Shown: positions 25,922 to 34,912 of the stretch, piece by piece
Numbering within the stretch: the first letter of the stretch is position 1
How the letters are laid out: each line of letters begins with the position of its first letter
Source of the DNA: a bacterium
GTDB taxonomy: Bacteria; Oederibacteriota; CAKKQC01
Assembly: GCA_919901855.1 (NCBI GenBank)
Contig: CAKKQC010000010.1
Location: 62,001 to 126,000 of the forward strand
Direction of reading: 5' to 3'
Length of the DNA: 64,000 bases
The notes under the pieces: generated by a model
Seen by the model: the letters and a program-made list of their open reading frames with translations, nothing else
Database searches by the model: none
What the model was told of the DNA's origin: nothing
Position numbers and translations under genes: made by a program

Positions 25922-27384
25922 GCGGGATGGCGGTCGACGAGGCCGTCAGCGCCGCGGTCGCGGCGTTCCCGGAGTACCGGGCCCGCTCCCGGGAGGAGAT
26001 CGCGCGATTCCTGGACGCGATCGGGGAAGGCATCCTGGGGCTCGGCGACGTCCTGCTGGAGACCTGCGCCGCCGAGACCGGCCTGCCGCGGGCCCGGCTC
26101 GAGGGCGAGCGGGCGCGGACCGTGGGCCAGCTCGGGCTCTTCGCCCGCGTCGTCGGCGAGGGCTCCTGGGTCCGGGCGCGCATTGACCGGGCCCTGCCGG
26201 ACCGCAAGCCGGCGCCCCGGCCCGACATCCGGTCCATGCTCGTCCCGCTGGGCCCGGTCGCCGTCTTCGGGTCGTCGAACTTCCCGTTCGCGTTCTCGAC
26301 GGCGGGCGGCGACACCGCCTCGGCGCTCGCGGCCGGCTGTCCCGTGATCGTGAAGGCGCATTCCGGGCACCCGGGGACCTCGGATCTCGTGGCTGGGGTG
26401 GTGTCCGCGGCCGTGAAGTCGGCCGGACTGCCGGCGGGGGTGTTCAGCCACGTGCACTGCGACCATGCCGGGGGCCTGGCGCTCGTCCGCGCGGCCGGGG
26501 TGAAGGCGGCGGGGTTCACGGGGTCGCTCGCGGCCGGCCGCGCGCTGTTCGACGCCGCCGCATCCCGGCCCGACCCGATTCCCCTGTTCGCGGAGATGGG
26601 ATCGGTGAACCCCGTGGTCGTCCTGCCGTCCGCGCTCGCGGGCGGCGCCGCCGGGCTGGCGGAATCCCTGTGCGGCTCCGTGACCCTGGGCGTCGGCCAG
26701 TTCTGCACGAATCCCGGGCTCGTGTTCGTCCTGGAGGGACCTGGTACGGACGCCTTCCTCGCCGCCCTCGCGGGGCGCATTGCGGCGACCCCGCCGGCGG
26801 CGATGCTGACGGGGGCCATCCTCGCCGCCTACGTCGCGGGAGTCGAGCGGATGGCCGCCGTGCCCGGCGTGACCGTGGCCGGCCGGGCGGCGACGGCGCC
26901 GGACCGGCCGAGGCGCGAGGGCGCCGCCGTGGTCATGGCGGTGTCGGGCGCCGTCTTCCTGGCGACGCCGGTGTTGCGCGAAGAGATCTTCGGCCCGTCG
27001 ACGCTGGTCGTTCGTTGTGCCGACAACGACGAACTGGAGGCCGGGATTGCCGCCCTGCCCGGCCAGCTCACGGCCACGGTGCACGGGACCGAACCGGATG
27101 TCGCCTCCCGCCCCGGGCTCGTCTCCCTCCTGCGCGACCGGTCGGGCCGGCTTCTCTTCGGCGGCGTCCCCACCGGCGTCGAGGTCGGGGACTCGATGCA
27201 GCACGGGGGACCCTGGCCCGCGACCACCGACGCGCGGTTCACCTCGGTGGGCAGTGCCGCGATCCTCCGGTTCGTGCGGCCCGCGGCCTGGCAGGGCTTC
27301 CCCGACGCCCTGCTCCCGCCCGCGTTGCGGGACGCCAACCCCTTGAGGATTCACCGGCTCGTGGACGGTGTCTGGACCGCGTGA
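25918..27384 (+). CDS. Aldehyde dehydrogenase, 2-ketoglutaric semialdehyde dehydrogenase type
   Basis: A 488-residue NAD(P)-dependent enzyme. It has the ALDH landmarks: VFGSSNFPFAFST (cofactor site), general base E226 in FAEMGSVNP, nucleophile C263 in GQFCTNPG, and FGGVPTGVEV near the C-terminus. The GQFCTNPG and NFPFAFS forms are typical of ketoglutaric semialdehyde dehydrogenases. It would turn the product of the AraD1-type enzyme into 2-ketoglutarate. It starts at GTG 25918 by GTGA overlap; ATG 25927 is an alternative start. Confidence 0.85.
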   Translation: MSGMAVDEAVSAAVAAFPEYRARSREEIARFLDAIGEGILGLGDVLLETCAAETGLPRARLEGERARTVGQLGLFARVVGEGSWVRARIDRALPDRKPAPRPDIRSMLVPLGPVAVFGSSNFPFAFSTAGGDTASALAAGCPVIVKAHSGHPGTSDLVAGVVSAAVKSAGLPAGVFSHVHCDHAGGLALVRAAGVKAAGFTGSLAAGRALFDAAASRPDPIPLFAEMGSVNPVVVLPSALAGGAAGLAESLCGSVTLGVGQFCTNPGLVFVLEGPGTDAFLAALAGRIAATPPAAMLTGAILAAYVAGVERMAAVPGVTVAGRAATAPDRPRREGAAVVMAVSGAVFLATPVLREEIFGPSTLVVRCADNDELEAGIAALPGQLTATVHGTEPDVASRPGLVSLLRDRSGRLLFGGVPTGVEVGDSMQHGGPWPATTDARFTSVGSAAILRFVRPAAWQGFPDALLPPALRDANPLRIHRLVDGVWTA

Positions 27385-27441
27385 CCTCCGTGCGGGGCTA
27401 TGATACTGGGGTGCTCCAATACATGAAGGGTTTCGCCAACC

Positions 27442-29259
27442 GTGGTTGACATCGTAATCGCGGCCCTGCTGGCCATCGGCACTTCGACAGCCGCGCCCGC
27501 GCCGGCCTCTCCGGTAACCGTCAAGCTGCTCTGCGACTCCGGCTCCATCAGGCTGGGTCAGCCGGTCTGGGTCGGGGTGGAGTTCCGGATGAAGCCCGGC
27601 TGGCACATCTACTGGCGCAATCCGGGCGATTCGGGAATGCCGACGTCCATCGCCTGGACGCTGCCGTCCGGATTCACGGTCGGCGAAATCCAGTGGCCGC
27701 GGCCCGAACGGATGCTCGAGGGGACCCTGGTCACCTACGGGTACTCGGGCTCCGTCCTGTTGATGGCGCGCCTGACCACGCCAAGGGAGATGAAGTCCTT
27801 CACCGGGCTCCACCTCGCCGCGTCCGCCTCGTGGCTCGCATGCAAGGACATGTGCATCCCGGGGAAGGCGGATGTCGTCCTCGATCTGCCCGCCGGAGAC
27901 GGTCAACCGGGTCCGAATGCCGGGATCTTCGTCCGGACCCGCCGGCTCCTCCCCGCGCCCGGGGTCGCGCCGCCCGGCGCGTCGGCGGTCCCGCCGGGTT
28001 CCCCGGAGCCGCCGGGCGCCTCACCGGCCGGGGACGAGGACCTGGGGCTCGGGTTCTGGGGTGCCCTCCTGTTCGCGTTCCTGGGCGGCATGATCCTGAA
28101 CCTGATGCCCTGCGTCTTCCCCGTGCTCTCGATCAAGGTCATCGGCTTCGTCCGCGAGTCTTCCCATCAGCCGCGTGAGGTGAAGGTGCACGGCCTGCTC
28201 TACGGCCTCGGCGTGGTCGTGTCGTTCTGGCTGCTCGCGTCGGGGCTCATCCTGCTCAGGGCCGGCGGGGAACGGCTCGGGTGGGGTTTCCAGCTCCAGT
28301 CGCCCACCGTGATCCTGGGGCTGGCCGTCATCATGTTCCTGCTGTCGTTGAACCTGCTCGGCGTGTTCGAGGCGGGCACCTCCATCGCCCACACGACGGG
28401 GAAGTTCACGTGGACCGAGGGCCGGGCCGGCGCCTTCTTCACCGGCGTCCTCGCCACGTTTCTCGCCACTCCCTGCACGGCGCCGTTCATGGGGACCGCG
28501 CTCGGGTACGCGATGACCCGGCCGGTCCACGAGGGGCTGGCCGTCTTCACCGCGCTCGGAGTCGGCATGGCCGCCCCGTATATGGGCCTGTCGTTCGCGC
28601 CCCATCTCAGCCGGTACCTGCCCCGGCCCGGGCGGTGGATGGAGACCTTCAAGCAGGTCATGGCGTTCCCCCTGCTGGTCACGGTCATCTGGCTGCTCTG
28701 GGTTCTCGGCCTCCAGGCGGGGCTGGCCGCCGTCATCACTGCGCTGGGCTGTCTCCTTGTGTCCGGCGTGGCCGGCTGGCTCTACGGGCGTTGGCACACC
28801 AGGTTCATGCGGGTGGTGGTCGTCCTCCTGATCGCTGGCGGCGTGCTGGCTACCGTGGCGAGCATGCGGAACGCGGCCCCCATGGGAGCCCCGGCGGCCG
28901 CCGGCGAATGGGAACCCTACACCCAGGGCCGGCTCGATGCGGCGTTGGCCAAGGGCGACCCCGTGTTCGTGGACTTCACGGCGGCGTGGTGCCTGACCTG
29001 CAAGGTCAACGAGATGACGGCCCTCAATGTCCGCGACGTCATGGAAGCGTTCCGCCGGCACCGGGTCGTGCTCCTGAAGGCGGACTGGACCAATCCCAAC
29101 CCGGACATCGAGCGCGCCCTGGCCGCGTCCGGCCGTACCGGGGTTCCCCTATACCTGCTCTACACGGGCGGACGTGGCTCCGCGCCGAAGGTGCTTCCGC
29201 AGATCCTGACGGCCCGGAAGGTCCTGGCCGAACTGGACGCCCTGCCCGCCCGCAACTGA
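27442..29259 (+). CDS. DsbD/ScsB-type thiol:disulfide interchange protein
   Basis: A 605-residue three-part protein. The N-terminal periplasmic domain (residues about 20-150) has a redox pair C134-x-x-x-C138 (CKDMC). The membrane domain has about eight helices with the two conserved cysteines in NLMPCVFPV and TPCTAPFMG. The C-terminal thioredoxin-like domain holds C517-L-T-C520 (AAWCLTCKVNE). It moves electrons from cytosolic thioredoxin to periplasmic disulfide proteins. The N-terminal domain is of the ScsB-like type rather than E. coli DsbD. Start GTG 27442; GAAGGG lies 12 nt upstream. Confidence 0.9.
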   Translation: MVDIVIAALLAIGTSTAAPAPASPVTVKLLCDSGSIRLGQPVWVGVEFRMKPGWHIYWRNPGDSGMPTSIAWTLPSGFTVGEIQWPRPERMLEGTLVTYGYSGSVLLMARLTTPREMKSFTGLHLAASASWLACKDMCIPGKADVVLDLPAGDGQPGPNAGIFVRTRRLLPAPGVAPPGASAVPPGSPEPPGASPAGDEDLGLGFWGALLFAFLGGMILNLMPCVFPVLSIKVIGFVRESSHQPREVKVHGLLYGLGVVVSFWLLASGLILLRAGGERLGWGFQLQSPTVILGLAVIMFLLSLNLLGVFEAGTSIAHTTGKFTWTEGRAGAFFTGVLATFLATPCTAPFMGTALGYAMTRPVHEGLAVFTALGVGMAAPYMGLSFAPHLSRYLPRPGRWMETFKQVMAFPLLVTVIWLLWVLGLQAGLAAVITALGCLLVSGVAGWLYGRWHTRFMRVVVVLLIAGGVLATVASMRNAAPMGAPAAAGEWEPYTQGRLDAALAKGDPVFVDFTAAWCLTCKVNEMTALNVRDVMEAFRRHRVVLLKADWTNPNPDIERALAASGRTGVPLYLLYTGGRGSAPKVLPQILTARKVLAELDALPARN

Positions 29260-29322
29260 CGGGGAAGTCCGGCTGGCCTTATCCATGCCTCCGATCATGC
29301 TGTTCGATGTCTCCCGGTACGA

Positions 29323-30894
29323 ATGCGCAAGGCCAAGGGCGGGCCGGTGAACCGGCGGGCCCTGCTGGCGATCGCCGGGGTTGTGCTGGCGGTACACGCG
29401 TGGCTCGTGATCGACAACCTCACGATGGATGGGGATACGTTGAGGCTCGCGGGCAGCACCGCCCGCCTGGCGTCGTTCCGGGAATCGCTCTCTTGGCTGG
29501 GCTCGAAAGTGGTGCTCTATGCCGTTCAGCCGCCCATTCTCTGGGCGACCGCCCGGGCGGGCGCGGTGGTGTATCCGGCGTGGAGCCCGCTTTCGGCGGC
29601 GCGGTTGATGACGATTCTGGCCATCCTCGCGATCGCCGTGCTCCTGGCCATGCTGGCACGCGACGCGGGGGCCGGGCCGGTGGGCCAATGTGCGGCTTCA
29701 CTCTTCCCGTTCTGCTGGCACGGATTATCGTTCCTGTCGGTCTCGTGCGACGACAACGTCGTTGCCGACGCGTTACGGCTTGCCGTCGTCCTGGCCGCGG
29801 TCCGGTGGCTCTCCCGACCGGCGGGACGCCGGCGCCACCTCGCGGTCGGAATCGCCCTCGGCACCGCGATGAGTTGGCATTTCCAGTCTGTTCTGCTCCT
29901 CCCCGCGATGGCGATCGCGGGAGCGTGGAACTGGCGGCGAGAGGGAGCGACGCGACTGCGGGAGACGGTCGAGGCGCTGGCGATCGGAGTCGTCGCCTGG
30001 GCGGCATGGGTCGGCTTCTGTGCTGCCGCTGGTCGCGGACCCGCACCGTCGGTGGCGGCATTGGTGGGGGCGACCGCCGAGAGCCATCACGATACGAAAC
30101 TGTGGTTCCTGACCTCATCCCGGTCGGTCGTGGAGCAGGCGGCTGTCATCTGGGAAGGCTGGAGCCGTATGGTCCTCGGGTTCGAGTGGCTGAGGCCTGC
30201 GGGAGGATGGATCCCCGTCGTTGCGGCGATGGCGCTGGCCGTTACGGCGTTCGCGAGTTCGGCCGTCGCGCTTTCCGGAACCGTCTTCGGACGGGTACTG
30301 GCGCCGGTACTGGCGATCCAGATTGCACACTCTCTCCTGTATGAATCCGATAGTGTCGAGCGGTGGGATGTCCCGGCGATGCTATCGGGGCTTGTGGCGG
30401 TTGCCGCGGTCGCGAGGCTGAGGCGGTCCGGAGCGTTGGCCGAGGCACGCAGGCTGGGAATCGGCTGGGCCGGGTTGGCCCTACTCCTGGCCGCGTGTAA
30501 CGTCACGGGATATGTCAGGTTCAGCCGCAACGCGGAAGCGGTGTTCCTGGACGTCATCGACGGGCGGCGGAAGATCGAGGCGATGGGCGTGGATTGCGTC
30601 GGAGCGCACTGGAGGTTGTGTCGCGCCGCCCGGGCCTTCGCCCCTGAGATCGGGCCCTGGGACTCCTTCGGCCGGGTCATCCAGGGCAGGGCTCCCGATG
30701 AGTTTCACCAGTATTGGGTCACCAACTGGTTCGTGAACTACCTCCTGATGTACGCGCCGGGATTCTTTGACCGGAAGGGCATGAGGTTGCTGTCGGTAAG
30801 CCTGGTTAGGCCACCCCCGAGGGGATTGTGGAGGCTCGTGCGGCAGGAAGGCTTCATCTATCTGGTCGAGCCGGTCCGACCATCGCGTCCCTAG
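29323..30894 (+). CDS. Polytopic membrane protein, GT-C-like
   Basis: A 523-residue protein with about 11 helices and a short soluble tail. An early luminal loop and a conserved-looking acidic pair (VSCDDNVVADALR, about residue 147) recall GT-C glycosyltransferases, but no family signature was recognised, so this is tentative. Its codon use looks somewhat less GC-rich in third positions than neighbouring genes. It lies 63 nt after the DsbD-like gene and 60 nt before the GH16 gene, same strand. Confidence 0.5.
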   Translation: MRKAKGGPVNRRALLAIAGVVLAVHAWLVIDNLTMDGDTLRLAGSTARLASFRESLSWLGSKVVLYAVQPPILWATARAGAVVYPAWSPLSAARLMTILAILAIAVLLAMLARDAGAGPVGQCAASLFPFCWHGLSFLSVSCDDNVVADALRLAVVLAAVRWLSRPAGRRRHLAVGIALGTAMSWHFQSVLLLPAMAIAGAWNWRREGATRLRETVEALAIGVVAWAAWVGFCAAAGRGPAPSVAALVGATAESHHDTKLWFLTSSRSVVEQAAVIWEGWSRMVLGFEWLRPAGGWIPVVAAMALAVTAFASSAVALSGTVFGRVLAPVLAIQIAHSLLYESDSVERWDVPAMLSGLVAVAAVARLRRSGALAEARRLGIGWAGLALLLAACNVTGYVRFSRNAEAVFLDVIDGRRKIEAMGVDCVGAHWRLCRAARAFAPEIGPWDSFGRVIQGRAPDEFHQYWVTNWFVNYLLMYAPGFFDRKGMRLLSVSLVRPPPRGLWRLVRQEGFIYLVEPVRPSRP

Positions 30895-30904
30895 CAGGGG
30901 CTCT

Positions 30905-30922
30905 GCAACCGGAGCCGGTTGC
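30905..30922. promoter_or_regulatory. Perfect short hairpin between the membrane protein and GH16 genes
   Basis: GCAACCG-GAGC-CGGTTGC folds into a 7-bp stem with a 4-nt loop. No T-run follows, so it is not a standard terminator. It may separate expression of the two genes. Confidence 0.3.
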
Positions 30923-30954
30923 GCGGGGGAGTTCAGCAGGAGGAGGATGATGTC

Positions 30955-31857
30955 ATGAGGAAGACGCTCGGGGCAGTTGTGCGGTGGATCATGGTACTGG
31001 CCGGCGGGCTGGTGCCGGCGCTGGCCGGCGCCAAGGCGTCGTCGAAGCCCGCGTCCCTGGCCGTCCGGCCCGCCTGCGGGGTGACCGGGTACGTGGTCGC
31101 CCTCGAGTACGTGTTCGGGACGCGCGGCAACGTCAGGAATATCGACGACCTCAACCGGCTATTCATGCACGACGCTCCCTGGGGGAGGATCAACCTCGAG
31201 CTCCAGTCGTATCCGCCCTTCAACCCCCGGAATCACGTGTTCGAGAAGGACTGCCTGGCGCTCACGGGAGTGCACGACGGCAGCACGAACTACACCGAGT
31301 TCGGCCACATCACGAGCGGCGCCATCCTCTCGAAGGCCACGTGCATGGCGCCCTGCATCGTCGAGTTCGTCGCGAAGCTGCCGGCCGGCCGCGGCGTCTG
31401 GCCGGCCCTCTGGCTGTACGACAACCACTCCGGCCGGCACGACTCCTCCGAGATCGACGTCATGGAGAGCCAGAACAACCCGCCGAAGATCGACCGGTCC
31501 ATGATCTTCCAGTTCGACCACGGGCCGGGCGCGGGCGAGGTCCTGTCCGACCCGGGCGGGTTCGGGAAGGACGGCTTCTGGCGGCCGTACGGCGCCATGC
31601 CGGGCGGCGACATGTCCACGCGGTTCGCGGCCTACTCCGTCCACTGGCTGCCCGACCGGACGGTCCGGTACGTGGACGACCGGGAGGGGATCACGCGCGC
31701 GTTCCGGTGGACCGGCCCGGAGGCGCCCAACCTCATTGTCTACAACTCCATCAGTTCGGAGAAGAACGACTGGACGGGCCCGGTGCTCCCCGAAAGTTTC
31801 GCCCGCGACAACTCCGTCTTTCGCATCAAGTCGATCCGGGTCTTCGTCCCGCGCTAG
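30955..31857 (+). CDS. Secreted family 16 glycoside hydrolase
   Basis: A 300-residue enzyme with a signal peptide (residues 1-26). The GH16 catalytic cluster is E166-I-D168-V-M-E171 (SSEIDVMES): E166 nucleophile, D168 assisting, E171 acid/base. The jelly-roll layout follows (FAAYSVHWLPDRTVRYVDD is the typical late strand pair). GH16 enzymes cut beta-1,3/1,4-glucans, agarose, carrageenan and similar; the form with VME lacks the extra bulge residue of lichenase-like types only by inspection, so the substrate is not assigned. A strong AGGAGGAGG (30938-30946) sits 8 nt before the ATG. Confidence 0.85.
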   Translation: MRKTLGAVVRWIMVLAGGLVPALAGAKASSKPASLAVRPACGVTGYVVALEYVFGTRGNVRNIDDLNRLFMHDAPWGRINLELQSYPPFNPRNHVFEKDCLALTGVHDGSTNYTEFGHITSGAILSKATCMAPCIVEFVAKLPAGRGVWPALWLYDNHSGRHDSSEIDVMESQNNPPKIDRSMIFQFDHGPGAGEVLSDPGGFGKDGFWRPYGAMPGGDMSTRFAAYSVHWLPDRTVRYVDDREGITRAFRWTGPEAPNLIVYNSISSEKNDWTGPVLPESFARDNSVFRIKSIRVFVPR

Positions 31858-32063
31858 GCGGCGGACTCGAAGTCTTATCCGACCCTTTTCGACGATGGCG
31901 GCCAGATCAGGTAATCCTTAGGGTGAATGAGGAGCGGGCCTTTCGCGAGCGATGCGAGGAGTGCGAAGGGAAATGAGTTGAACCCCAGCCGATGCTGGGA
32001 CGGCGTCATGCGTCCTGTGATCCCGCCCGCCCGCTGATCCGAGTCTCGGTACGGACGGCCGCT
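31858..32063. other. Gene-free stretch
   Basis: No coding frame with supportable start and family was found. It contains a 6-bp hairpin (CCCAGC-CGAT-GCTGGG, 31984-31999) without a T-run. Its first bases (31856-31871) repeat 16 nt of the tRNA-Ser(CGA) anticodon arm found at 34826-34841. Confidence 0.5.
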
Positions 32064-32108
32064 CCGAGAGATCTGAAGTTTGACTTTAAATCTCTCGGGC
32101 GCTACTAT
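32064..32108 (+). promoter_or_regulatory. Promoter with embedded 9-bp inverted repeat (AAA ATPase gene)
   Basis: TTGACT (32080-32085) and TACTAT (32103-32108) form a sigma-70-like promoter with 17-bp spacing. The start codon GTG at 32115 lies 6 nt after the -10, so the transcript would be leaderless. A perfect inverted repeat, CCGAGAGAT (32064-32072) and ATCTCTCGG (32090-32098), brackets the -35 box, as expected of an operator for repression. Confidence 0.55.
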
Positions 32109-32114
32109 TGACCA

Positions 32115-33347
32115 GTGCGATACTTGCGCCGGGCTGCCGAAGGGGTATTACGCAAGACTGCCCGGAGCTTCCCTGCCATCATGCTCACGGGCCCCCGGCA
32201 GTCCGGGAAGACCACTCTCCTCAGGCACGCGTTCGCCCGGTCGCACCGGTTCGTGTCGCTAGAGGACCTGGACGTGCGCTCGCTCGCGCTGGCCGATCCA
32301 CGCGAGTTTCTCCGGCACCACGCCCCCCCGCTCGTGCTCGACGAGGTCCAGTACGCGCCCGGCCTGCTCAGCTACATCAAGACGGCGATTGATGAACACC
32401 GGAAGCCGGGGCAGTGGTTGATGACCGGCTCACAGGCGTTTCCCCTGATGCAGAACGTCGGGCAGTCGCTGGCAGGCCGGGTGGCGGTCATGGCGCTGAT
32501 GCCCCTGTCATACCAGGAGTACGCCCGGGTGGCGGGACGCGCGGGCACCGTGGGAGCCGTGGTTTCCCGGCTTTTCCGGGCAAAGGGCGCGACAGCCGCT
32601 ATCGCAGGGGCGCCCCGGTGTTCGCTCGGAAGCTGGCTCTTGCGCGGGGGATATCCGGAGCCGAGGTTGAAAGCGGGAATGGACATCTCGAAGTGGTGTG
32701 CGGGGTACGTGCAGACCTACCTCGAACGCGACGTACGAACGCTGGTGCAGGTGGGGGACCTGAACGCATTCGGAAGGTTCTTGGCATTGTGCGCCGCGCG
32801 GACCGCGCAGATTCTCAACCTTTCGGAGCTCGCGCGTGACGCCGGCATCAGCGTTCCTACGGCGAAGAAGTGGCTTTCGGTTCTCGAGGCGAGCTACACG
32901 GTATTCCTGGTCCAGCCCTATTACCGGAGCATCGGGAAGCGACTCATCAAGGCGCCGAAGATGTACTTCGCGGACACCGCACTGGTCTCGTACCTGTGCG
33001 GATTCCGGAGCGAAGAGACGGTCTTGAAGGGGCCGATGCGCGGGGCGATCATGGAGACCGCCGTGGTCTCGGCGTGCTACAAGGCCTACGCGAACATGGG
33101 AGAGAAGCCCGGTCTGTTCTACTGGCGGACGTGGGACGGGGAGGAGGTAGATCTCTTGTTGGAATGGGATGGAGGCCTCTTCCCGATCGAGGTCAAGGCG
33201 ACAGCCACGGTGACGGCGGAGGACGGGAAGACCGTGGCGGCATGGGTGGAACGCGCCGGAGGAGGCAGCGGGATCGTCGTGGCTGATATCCCGAGTGCCA
33301 TTCCGCTCAGGCCGAATGTCACAGCTGTTCCATGGCACTGGTTGTAG
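32115..33347 (+). CDS. AAA-type ATPase with DUF4143 domain
   Basis: A 410-residue protein of the AAA_14 plus DUF4143 family. Walker A is G26-P-R-Q-S-G31-K32-T33, Walker B is LVLD76-E77, sensor-like TGSQAF follows, and the C-terminal DUF4143 part has the PD-(D/E)xK-like box (EVDLLLEWDGGLFPIEVKA). The family is patchily spread in bacteria and archaea, often as solitary mobile genes, and its role is not established. The region around this gene is less GC-rich than its surroundings. It is followed 45 nt on by the convergent end of a secreted protein gene. Confidence 0.85.
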   Translation: MRYLRRAAEGVLRKTARSFPAIMLTGPRQSGKTTLLRHAFARSHRFVSLEDLDVRSLALADPREFLRHHAPPLVLDEVQYAPGLLSYIKTAIDEHRKPGQWLMTGSQAFPLMQNVGQSLAGRVAVMALMPLSYQEYARVAGRAGTVGAVVSRLFRAKGATAAIAGAPRCSLGSWLLRGGYPEPRLKAGMDISKWCAGYVQTYLERDVRTLVQVGDLNAFGRFLALCAARTAQILNLSELARDAGISVPTAKKWLSVLEASYTVFLVQPYYRSIGKRLIKAPKMYFADTALVSYLCGFRSEETVLKGPMRGAIMETAVVSACYKAYANMGEKPGLFYWRTWDGEEVDLLLEWDGGLFPIEVKATATVTAEDGKTVAAWVERAGGGSGIVVADIPSAIPLRPNVTAVPWHWL

Positions 33348-33391
33348 CCTGACCGCGCTAGCTCCCTGCGAGGTGGCGCCGCGGCGACCGG

Positions 33392-34642
33392 CTATTCCAA
33401 CACTGTCAGGGCGGTCCGCGCCGGCGCAATGTAGGCGCGGGGCCCGTTCGCGTTCGGCGTTCCCTCCCGGTCGGACCAGCGCGCCGCGACCTCGATCGTG
33501 TAGCGGCCCGGGGGCGCCGGGTGCGAGGTGCCAAGGCGCGGCCGGATGTGGCCGTCCCAGCCCGCAGAGAGCTTCGCGTCGTGCCCGGGCCCGATCCGGG
33601 TCCCGAGGAGGCCCCCGCTCGGGCAGCCCATCGCGTCCCGGTCGTCCACGCGCACGCGCGTGCCGCGCGGGTCGCGCACGATCAGGTCCCACGACCCCGT
33701 GCAGATCAGCGAGGGATTGGTCCAGACGGGCCCGGAACTCCGGTTGGCCAGCCGGAGGGTGAAGACCGCCCGGTCGCCGGGGCGCAGCCGCGGGCGGTCC
33801 GCCTCGAGCACGAGCTCCACGCCGACTGGGCCGGCGGGCGGCGTGTCGTCGCGGCCGGACGCGAGCACGCGGCGCGTCCATTCCGCCTGGTCGAAGGCGC
33901 CCGGGGGGAACTCCTCCTGCTCCACGACCCGCCCCCCGGCGTCCACGACGTAGCGCGCGCCCAGGATCGCGGCGAACGACACGCCCCGCTCCGGGGGCGT
34001 CGGCGCGTACTTCACGTTTCCGCGGGGCTCGCGCGCGGCGGACTTGATCCAGAATCCCGCCTGCCGCTTGTACGCGAAGAAGACCTCCAGCCGCCTCGCG
34101 TTCGGGAGCCACGCCGGCCGGTAGATCACGAGGTCGTAGGCCGGCAGGTCGCGCAGGATCCTGCCGCCCGGCCGGGCGCGCAGACGCTCGCGGGCCCGCC
34201 GAAACTCCCCGTCGACCGCCGCGCGCTGCGCGATCCGGAGGGCGTCGAACCGGTCGCGCAGCTCCCGCAGCTTGCCGGCCAGCGTCCAGGGAATCTCCGG
34301 GAGGCCGTCGAGGATCCGCAGCGAGCGCACGGCGAGGTGCGGGCCGCGCACCGGCTCTCCGCCGAGCTCGACGAGATGGACCGGTTCCGTCACCCCGAAC
34401 GTGCGCGCCGCGGCGGGCTCAGCCTGGGACGACCCGGCCGGGGCGAAGGCCGGAACGTACACCCTGCCTCCCGCCAGCAGGCGGTACTTCTCCTGCCGCT
34501 CGGACCTCGCCCACTCCCAGGAGAACCCGGGTTCGAAGTACACGCCCCACGGATGCTCGTCCGGCAGCACGAGCACGCCCGTGAGCGACTCCGGCGCCGC
34601 CGCGGCGGACGCCGCGACCAGGAGGGCGGCGAGCAGGTGCAT
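33392..34642 (-). CDS. Secreted protein of unknown function
   Basis: A 416-residue protein with a short signal peptide (residues 1-16, cleavage near AAAAPES). The last 140 residues form a beta-sandwich-like region (VELVLEADRPRLRPGDRAVF ... SGPVWTNPS) similar in pattern to BsuPI-type protease-inhibitor or other Ig-like domains; this is weak. The middle is charged and helical. On the minus strand TATAAG (34650-34655) ends 7 nt before the ATG, a leaderless candidate. No catalytic motif was seen. Confidence 0.55.
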   Translation of the reverse strand: MHLLAALLVAASAAAAPESLTGVLVLPDEHPWGVYFEPGFSWEWARSERQEKYRLLAGGRVYVPAFAPAGSSQAEPAAARTFGVTEPVHLVELGGEPVRGPHLAVRSLRILDGLPEIPWTLAGKLRELRDRFDALRIAQRAAVDGEFRRARERLRARPGGRILRDLPAYDLVIYRPAWLPNARRLEVFFAYKRQAGFWIKSAAREPRGNVKYAPTPPERGVSFAAILGARYVVDAGGRVVEQEEFPPGAFDQAEWTRRVLASGRDDTPPAGPVGVELVLEADRPRLRPGDRAVFTLRLANRSSGPVWTNPSLICTGSWDLIVRDPRGTRVRVDDRDAMGCPSGGLLGTRIGPGHDAKLSAGWDGHIRPRLGTSHPAPPGRYTIEVAARWSDREGTPNANGPRAYIAPARTALTVLE

Positions 34643-34790
34643 ACGGATGCTTATACCACCATCGGCTTGCTCGGAATGATCTCGGAATGGAAGCGATGAT
34701 TCAGCTCAACGTCGCCTCAGGGAAAGCGGTGAGACTCTCTGGACACCCCACAGGGGTCTTCTTGAGGCAGACGGCGGCCAGAAAGCGGTG

Positions 34791-34796
34791 TAAAAT
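34791..34796 (+). promoter_or_regulatory. -10 box of tRNA-Ser(CGA)
   Basis: TAAAAT ends 7 nt before the first base of the tRNA, so transcription would begin at or next to the mature 5' end. Confidence 0.4.
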
Positions 34797-34803
34797 CCAT
34801 AGC

Positions 34804-34890
34804 GGAGAGGTGGCCGAGCGGCCGAAGGCGGCGGACTCGAAATCCGCTAGGGGGGAAACTTCCTCGGGGGTTCAAATCCCCCCCTCTCCG
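34804..34890 (+). tRNA. tRNA-Ser (anticodon CGA)
   Basis: An 87-nt class II tRNA: acceptor GGAGAGG/CCTCTCC, anticodon stem GCGGA/TCCGC with loop CTCGAAA (anticodon CGA, reading UCG), a long variable arm typical of serine tRNAs (about 34847-34864), T-stem GGGGG/CCCCC with loop TTCAAAT, discriminator G. CCA is not encoded. The esterase gene starts 22 nt after its 3' end. Confidence 0.95.
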
Positions 34891-34912
34891 GATTCATGAC
34901 CGGGAGGGGCTC

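Noticed and set aside
31856-34890. A classical integrative island at tRNA-Ser(CGA)
   Set aside because: No integrase, wrong side of the tRNA and no displaced tRNA half at the far repeat. Kept only as a weak finding.
34687-34899. A 70-codon frame across tRNA-Ser(CGA)
   Set aside because: Its C-terminal half is simply the translated tRNA, a well-known false gene type.
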